Source: an uncultured Selenomonadales bacterium (GTDB taxonomy: Bacteria; Bacillota; Negativicutes; Acidaminococcales; Acidaminococcaceae). From it: a stretch of DNA of 64,000 nt. The notes below the pieces were generated by a model that worked only from the letters and a program-made list of their open reading frames with translations, made no database searches and was not told the DNA's origin. The DNA is taken from assembly GCA_900316935.1 (NCBI GenBank), contig ONEW01000001.1, positions 1 to 64,000 of the forward strand, read 5' to 3'. Both the position numbers and the translations under genes were made by a program. This document shows positions 60,201 through 64,000 of the stretch, piece after piece (position 1 is the stretch's first letter; each line of letters begins with the position of its first letter).

Positions 60201-61523
60201 GTGGATGTCGGCCCCCTGTTCCGTCACGTCTGTGTCGAAATCGGCCACTTTCAGCGTCATGCCGCGCCAGGTCAGATTAAAGGTATGCGCCGCCAGGGAG
60301 GCCTTCAGTCTGGCGTTCTCCCGGTCAAACGTCCCCTGCAGGGCCAATTCGGCATGGATGCCGATGGTTTCGGCCTGCCGGGCCGGCACGGTCACATGGT
60401 CTATCTGTGTCTGGGCCGTCAGGGCCCCCGACTTCAAATCGTAATCGCCGCTGGCCTTCACGCTGCCGCCGCCATATTCAAACGAGGCACTGCGCAGGAA
60501 GGCCACGCTGTCCACCAAGGCGCCGTCCACGCGCACGTTGCGTACCGTCAGGTCCCCGTAGGACAGGGACGGCGCATCGGCATGCAGGGTGCCGCGCAAA
60601 TGATCCAAGTCGCTGTAATCCACATCGCCGTCGAGGTGGATCACCTGCCCGTTGAGGGTGAGGGTCAGGTCCTTCGTACTCATGGCGTGGTCCGTGCCCG
60701 TCACCGTGCCGCCGACACTGAACTTCCAGTCCCGGCCGCCGTACGCACGGACACCACGCACACCGCGCAGCGTGACCGTACCCTGCAGGAGTGTGTCCTG
60801 TCCGTCATTATGCCAGAATCCATTGAGTCCGACCACTTCGCCGCCGGCTTCCCGGACCTGGCCGTAATGCGCCGCCAGGGCGGCAAAAGGCTCCAGACTG
60901 ACGCGGTCCGTCACGAAATGGACTTTGCCCACCCCTTTCGTCGTCAGGCCGCCCGTCAGGTGCACCGGGGCCATGGCAGGGTTCGTGACGGTGAAATCCA
61001 GGTCGAAGACCGGGTTATGGCTGCCGTCCACCTTGCCGTTCACGCCGAATTCCCAACGGCCCTGCGGCAGGGACACGACGACCGTACCGTCCTGGACGGA
61101 CGCAGTGCCATAGAACGGCGTCGTGTCCGACTGGGAAGGCTTCATCAAGTTCCGGATATTCCATTTTTCCTGTGTATCCTGCGTCACATAAAGGACCGGC
61201 TCCCGGATGGCGACGGTTGAAATGGCCTTGTCCGTGCTGCGGAGGGCCATAAAGGGATTGACGGTCACGCGCGTTTCCGGCAGTTTTGCCACCGGCCGGC
61301 GCTGTACATCGTCCACCTCCACGTCGCGGAAGATGACCGTGAAGCCGCCGTTCCATTCGATTTTACCGATTGTAACGCTTCCGTTTATGTAATTGGCTGC
61401 CAGATTCCGGGCATAAGGCAGGGCCTGCGTCAGCACCCGCGGCATGACGGCCTGCGTCAGCACCGCGTAGATGGCACACAGCACCGCTATGATTCCCAAA
61501 ATCCATTGATGGGTGCGAGTCAT
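57261..61523 (-). CDS. tamB: Translocation and assembly module protein TamB
   Basis: A 1420-residue protein with an N-terminal inner-membrane helix (about 7-25) and over 1000 residues of repetitive beta-strands that form a long hydrophobic groove across the periplasm. The TamB (DUF490) domain fills the last 350 residues, ending YSVEYRVGF. It is implicated in phospholipid transport and outer-membrane protein assembly. The ATG at 61523 is preferred because the upstream in-frame extension has no signal-like features; GAGGAAAG lies a little far upstream (about 13 bases). It is neighboured by tolC and mlaD, as known in Veillonella. Confidence 0.93.
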   Translation of the reverse strand: MTRTHQWILGIIAVLCAIYAVLTQAVMPRVLTQALPYARNLAANYINGSVTIGKIEWNGGFTVIFRDVEVDDVQRRPVAKLPETRVTVNPFMALRSTDKAISTVAIREPVLYVTQDTQEKWNIRNLMKPSQSDTTPFYGTASVQDGTVVVSLPQGRWEFGVNGKVDGSHNPVFDLDFTVTNPAMAPVHLTGGLTTKGVGKVHFVTDRVSLEPFAALAAHYGQVREAGGEVVGLNGFWHNDGQDTLLQGTVTLRGVRGVRAYGGRDWKFSVGGTVTGTDHAMSTKDLTLTLNGQVIHLDGDVDYSDLDHLRGTLHADAPSLSYGDLTVRNVRVDGALVDSVAFLRSASFEYGGGSVKASGDYDLKSGALTAQTQIDHVTVPARQAETIGIHAELALQGTFDRENARLKASLAAHTFNLTWRGMTLKVADFDTDVTEQGADIHTLSAFMGPGALTATGKVGFDGTYALQGRLADIPVAPFLAVAGEDGSGYLSAHYAVQGKGTSFKAQTGSRIADLRVRGIHVKDAAGRADIDACRVTLQHYVVQMDQGRHVIDGTADFNQSDPALDLTVSTENVRVEPLLQVSGLNRKVQATGNLTNSLSIHGTLAHPDVTGEIDMTDGSVMGYLVEKVSGRYACRDGALSLEDGLVRSMSTTVKIHGTMDKAQNLDFEAAATDVDLAQLPIQDERAALTGFVSVSGHLGGTLQSPLFEGNVKSDSFTINGVEVKALSGTLRSNGKDLNELKAGFQQPGADNLYAEYRADLTLDIPHRDLRGRIGMSYADVHKLLAMAKADLPVQGIATGMITFNGPDTPTLIDAAVHDISVNTQHYDSMTLRASFLHGVLDIHTLKLQEDRIFPEDGILAVQGKVDFPKRTLQIEAGAVDANPGIITALMSRPVQFSGLMNATVQLGGTFDNPTGNGSLEITQGTVAGAGFDRALAMLTMKDGFLHLDQMLAERDIYKLTASGDIPLDLFRAKGQRKDPNAQMDINVDFNEASLAALGAFNFVEWGTGGTKGKLNITGTLDNPQLFGNLSVENGSLKIRYLNNIIDNINMDVAFDGSVVHVRNLSARLGQGFVAGGGTYDLSASGEESYNFQMALQNAQITSQFVQARLDGNLIVRPEHYFLRMGDTQGFPREGYRPKITMDMRLDDVLVNMPTIPELGDSTSNIGLDVKVTLGSKVHLYNKYLYDMWLQGSVHARGSTLFPVVDGSIETVKGDITYLRTDFKVDEGRLLWMEPGTFLPNVNLTAHTQFGRYRVLCNVSGPLSQGKLDMKLTSEPSLPQSTLSRMLMLQRFSVGGNSVTGQDMQNLLVAGLETGMLGDVEQIIRRTLHIDQFRVYLGRVENGVDFTTSNEKDLTRDEQKQYNWLVAKNLTDRWSIGYTSSFNGDDNNVYTQYELTDRLFMTISKDKDSNKRYSVEYRVGF

Positions 61524-61547
61524 GGGTTCCGTACACTTTCCTCGGCA

Positions 61548-61559
61548 TATTGGCCAATA
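61548..61559. promoter_or_regulatory. Palindrome TATTGGCCAATA in the tamB leader
   Basis: A perfect 12-base palindrome about 25 bases before the tamB start, downstream of two -10-like boxes. Possible repressor site. Confidence 0.35.
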
Positions 61560-61587
61560 AGATGTCCTGCAAACCAGGGAGCCGCAA

Positions 61588-61621
61588 ATTATACAGACTC
61601 CCATATTACAGTTTCATTATA
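61588..61621 (-). promoter_or_regulatory. Two -10-like boxes upstream of tamB
   Basis: Perfect TATAAT hexamers on the minus strand at 61588-61593 and 61616-61621, both with weak -35 regions. They allow tamB transcription independent of tolC, which ends at its own terminator. Confidence 0.45.
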
Positions 61622-61727
61622 GCATAAATCCGCAGGGACTCCGATTTTTTTGGCAGTATACCGGAAATCTGTGTCAAAATCATAACGTTTCCCTAAATTT
61701 TCATGCATCCGAAAGGGGTGTCCGTAC

Positions 61728-61761
61728 AGAAAAAGGCTGCAGCATGGGAATGCTGCAGCCT
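61728..61761 (-). terminator. Terminator of tolC
   Basis: A perfect 12-bp stem (61734-61745 with 61750-61761), then TTTTTC on the minus strand. Confidence 0.93.
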
Positions 61762-61793
61762 TCCGGTTCCTTTTTCAGTTGTACGTGCCTGCC

Positions 61794-63338
61794 TCAGGCT
61801 TTGTCCGCCGCTTTCTGTTCCGCTTTGGCTTCCGCCTTGTCGGCGGCTTTGGCAGCCTTGGCGGCCGTTACATCGGAGTCGGTCTTGCGGCGTGCGTCAC
61901 GGGCTTTTTCGTATGCTTTGACGCGGTCGTTGATGGCCTTGGCCTGCGTATCTTCGAAGGTCGTATTGTATTTCTGCTTCGTGTAACGCAGCCGCACGTG
62001 CTTTTCACCCGTGTCATACCCGGCCGGGCGTGCTTCCACGCCCATGGAGGTCAGGAGGGCGTTATGGGACGTATTATAGTCGTACATGGCCGTGTTGTAA
62101 TTGTTGCGGGCCGTCGTCAGTGCCACTTCGGCGTCCATGACATCCGTGTTGGTGCCTACGCCGTTGGCGTAACGGACCTGGGCGATGCGGTAATCTTCTT
62201 CCGCTTCCGCCACGGCCAGTTTCGTCGTGTTGATCCGTTTTTCCGCTTCACGCAGGTTGTTGTAGCAGTTACGCACGTCGAGGCGGACCGTGTCGGCGTC
62301 CTGCCGGTACGATTCTTCGGCCTGCATGAGGCTGGCCTTGGCCGCATCCACTTTGGAGCCGGTCACACCGCTGTCAAAGACATTCATGCTCAGGTTCAGG
62401 CCGATCGCCCAGTTTTCATTGTCATCGCCGGGCCAGTTTCCCTGGGTCCAGTTGTTGGACGCTACGCCGTTCACATAAGGGCGCCAGCCGGATTTCGCGG
62501 CATTCAGGGCGCCTTTCGCGTAGTCAACCTGGAGCTTGCTCTGCTGCAGGTCGAGGCGGTGCGTCAGACCATAGGCGATGCAGTCCTCCATGGTGCCGTC
62601 GTACAGGTTGTACTGCAGCACTTCCGTCGGCTGCAGCTTCGTGCCGTGGGGCAGGCCCATGTAGTTGTTGAGGGCTGCTTCCGCATTGTCGTAGGTGTTC
62701 TGTGCCTGAATCAGCTGCTGCTGTGCATTCGTCAGTTCCACCTGGCTGCGCAGCAGGTCTACCTTGGCCACGACGCCCACGTCGTACTGGGCCTGGACGT
62801 TCTTCAGATGATCCTGCAGGTCGGCCACGGACTGCCTGCACACCTTTTCGCTGTCGATGGCGGAGAGCAGCGTATAGTATGCGTCCGTCACGTTCTTCTT
62901 CAGATTGATGTAGGCCAATTCTTCGCCCAACACGGAACTCCGGTAGTTGGCCTTCGCTTCGTCCCTGGCTCCTTCCAGCTGTCCCCCCGTGTAGATGGGC
63001 ACGGTCATGCTGACGGTGTTGCTGTACGTGTTATCGATCCCTTTGGAATAGAGCGTATGCGCCGTGTTCCACCGTTCATCCCAGTACCCGCCGCGGCCCG
63101 TGCTGTGGGTCAGGGTTACGGTCGGCCCGAAGCTTTCACGGGCGGCGTTATAGTTTGCCCGGGCTTCGTCCAGCTGGTATTCCGCCTTGCGGATATCCGC
63201 GTGGGTCGCATAAGAACGGCTGATGGCCGTCGCCAGATCTATAGGCATGGTTTCCGCCGCAAACGCAGCGGGAACGAGCAGGAAAGTAAGCAGCGAGCCT
63301 AACAGTGCAGCCCGTTTTCCATGTTTTTTCCGAATCAT
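61794..63338 (-). CDS. tolC: TolC-family outer membrane efflux channel
   Basis: A 514-residue outer-membrane efflux protein with a signal peptide (about 1-28, ending AAFAAE). Two homologous halves each carry helical hairpin repeats (ARANYNAARESFGPTV and then AKSGWRPYV are the paired strand-turn markers). An unusual Ala/Lys/Asp tail of about 40 residues ends the protein. The ATG at 63338 is seven bases after GGAGG; the ATG at 63344 is too close. It pairs with an inner-membrane pump or with the Mla proteins encoded next door. Strong promoter, operator-like dyad and terminator make it monocistronic. Confidence 0.94.
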   Translation of the reverse strand: MIRKKHGKRAALLGSLLTFLLVPAAFAAETMPIDLATAISRSYATHADIRKAEYQLDEARANYNAARESFGPTVTLTHSTGRGGYWDERWNTAHTLYSKGIDNTYSNTVSMTVPIYTGGQLEGARDEAKANYRSSVLGEELAYINLKKNVTDAYYTLLSAIDSEKVCRQSVADLQDHLKNVQAQYDVGVVAKVDLLRSQVELTNAQQQLIQAQNTYDNAEAALNNYMGLPHGTKLQPTEVLQYNLYDGTMEDCIAYGLTHRLDLQQSKLQVDYAKGALNAAKSGWRPYVNGVASNNWTQGNWPGDDNENWAIGLNLSMNVFDSGVTGSKVDAAKASLMQAEESYRQDADTVRLDVRNCYNNLREAEKRINTTKLAVAEAEEDYRIAQVRYANGVGTNTDVMDAEVALTTARNNYNTAMYDYNTSHNALLTSMGVEARPAGYDTGEKHVRLRYTKQKYNTTFEDTQAKAINDRVKAYEKARDARRKTDSDVTAAKAAKAADKAEAKAEQKAADKA

Positions 63339-63362
63339 CTTCATACCTCCACTTATTTTCTG

Positions 63363-63376
63363 ACTGACAAGTCAGT
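63363..63376 (-). promoter_or_regulatory. Operator-like dyad at the tolC transcription start
   Basis: ACTGAC-AA-GTCAGT, a perfect 6+2+6 dyad that overlaps the predicted start site. It resembles TetR/AcrR-family operators; the repressor is not in the window. Confidence 0.6.
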
Positions 63377-63381
63377 AATTA

Positions 63382-63411
63382 ATTATATAAACATTTTTCT
63401 TTGAATGTCAA
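63382..63411 (-). promoter_or_regulatory. Promoter of tolC
   Basis: Minus-strand TTGACA (63406-63411), 18-base spacer, TATAAT (63382-63387). Confidence 0.9.
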
Positions 63412-63449
63412 GTAAACTTACTGTGTCAGATTTATATCTCAGAAATGTG

Positions 63450-64000
63450 TCAAAAGTAAGTCCGGACGCCCAGGTACAGGTCGCCTTTATCCCCGTTGCG
63501 CACATCCAGGCTTTCCAGGGTAAGGTAGAGATCCGGTTTGACCTGATACTCGCCGCCGAGGCGGATCTTCAGGTCGTCCCAGTCATAGAACTGGGAATAG
63601 ATATGGAAATCGCGGTTCACATCGAACCCGAGTCCTACGCCTTCATGCCCCATCATGGAGCCGGCGCTTACATCAAAGCGGCGGAACTTTTTGCCGCCAT
63701 ACAGGTCGAGTTTCGCATCGTCCCCCAGGCCGGCCGCGCCGGCATACACATACGTGCCCTTGCCGGCCTTCTCAAAGCGCAGGCCCACATTGCCGCGCCA
63801 CTGGTCTTCATCCATGCTGTGCAGGATATCGGCCCGGCCGTGGAATTCCACTTTATCCATGAAGGCCAGGGCCTTGTTGGCACGGGCCGTGACGCTGCGG
63901 GTATTATGCAGCGTTTCCTGGATGTCCTTCTTCGTCTGCGGATCCTTCGCCACTTCGGCCAGCATATTCGTCACTTCTTCGACGTGCTGGCTCGTGGCGG
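63450..64000 (-). CDS. mlaD: MlaD-type MCE protein with C-terminal beta-barrel (partial, 5' end outside the window)
   Basis: The reading frame stays open to the window edge, so only the last 183 codons are seen. About 50 residues are helical (KDPQTKKDIQETLHNTRS). The last 130 residues alternate in a beta pattern (GLRFEKAGKGTYVYAGAAG, then YSQFYDWDDLKIRLGG) and end in Phe (YLGVRTYF), like an outer-membrane barrel strand. In Veillonella, MlaD is fused to such a barrel and lies upstream of tolC and tamB, which is exactly this order. The MCE domain is beyond the edge, so the call rests on context and the barrel-like tail. Confidence 0.7.
   Translation of the reverse strand, partial: ATSQHVEEVTNMLAEVAKDPQTKKDIQETLHNTRSVTARANKALAFMDKVEFHGRADILHSMDEDQWRGNVGLRFEKAGKGTYVYAGAAGLGDDAKLDLYGGKKFRRFDVSAGSMMGHEGVGLGFDVNRDFHIYSQFYDWDDLKIRLGGEYQVKPDLYLTLESLDVRNGDKGDLYLGVRTYF

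Noticed and set aside
61655-61680. TTGACA-like and TATACT boxes upstream of tamB
   Set aside because: The spacing between the boxes is only about 11 bases, too short for a sigma-A promoter.
1-64000. CRISPR arrays, prophage, rRNA operon or replication origin
   Set aside because: No regularly spaced repeats, phage structural genes, rRNA segments or DnaA-box clusters were noticed.

Overview
The window comes from a diderm Firmicute of the class Negativicutes. Firmicutes-type genes (Prp protease beside L21 and L27, a HrcA/CIRCE box, EpsC-type serine acetyltransferase) sit next to a complete lipopolysaccharide and outer-membrane gene set. The G+C-rich sequence, a glutamate dehydrogenase and a very large 2-hydroxyacyl-CoA dehydratase activase-type protein fit an amino-acid-fermenting member such as the Acidaminococcaceae. 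The genus is an inference that cannot be proved from the sequence alone.

Region 1 (1-11 kb): the right end of an IS3-family insertion sequence, then a LapA-like membrane protein, an aminotransferase and glutamate dehydrogenase, all on the minus strand. An HD-domain hydrolase follows on the minus strand and a NagD-like phosphatase on the plus strand. A plus-strand spermidine/putrescine transporter operon (potA-potB-potC and two tandem potD genes) ends at a strong terminator.

Region 2 (11-24 kb): a coupled minus-strand operon (uracil-DNA-glycosylase-like protein, two-part ThrE/YjjP-YjjB exporter, MntP), a ROK kinase and a tRNA-Val. Next come a macro-domain/HTH fusion paired with a VWA protein, a 1425-residue double activase/dehydratase-like protein, a CIRCE-controlled Hsp20 and a membrane acyltransferase.

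Region 3 (23.6-30.3 kb): rplU-prp-rpmA, serine acetyltransferase, glyA behind a structured leader, tRNA-Ser, methenyl-THF cyclohydrolase, a secreted 5'-nucleotidase-like protein with altered active-site motifs, and a YqgF-like nuclease.

Region 4 (30-64 kb, all minus strand): the outer-membrane supercluster. In the direction of transcription it reads mlaD (cut by the window edge), tolC, tamB, a sigma-70 factor, a membrane protein, bamA, an unknown envelope protein, three Skp/OmpH-like genes, lpxD, an lpxL-like gene, lpxC, fabZ, lpxA, lpxI; then lpxB, msbA, a waaA-lpxK fusion, kdsB, kdsA, kdsD, kdsC, a second lpxL-like gene, lptC, lptA, lptB, lptF/G and a DUF3084 protein. Together these genes make lipid A and Kdo, join them, flip the product (MsbA), move it across the envelope (Lpt), insert outer-membrane proteins (Skp/BamA/TamB) and handle phospholipid traffic and efflux (MlaD/TolC). 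Several terminator-like hairpins lie between genes in this cluster, suggesting graded expression rather than one uniform transcript.

The best leads for new biology are the unknown envelope protein beside BamA, the degenerate secreted nucleotidase, the macro-HTH/VWA pair, the glyA leader, the operator at the tolC start site and the terminator-separated Skp triplet. No CRISPR array, prophage or rRNA operon was seen.
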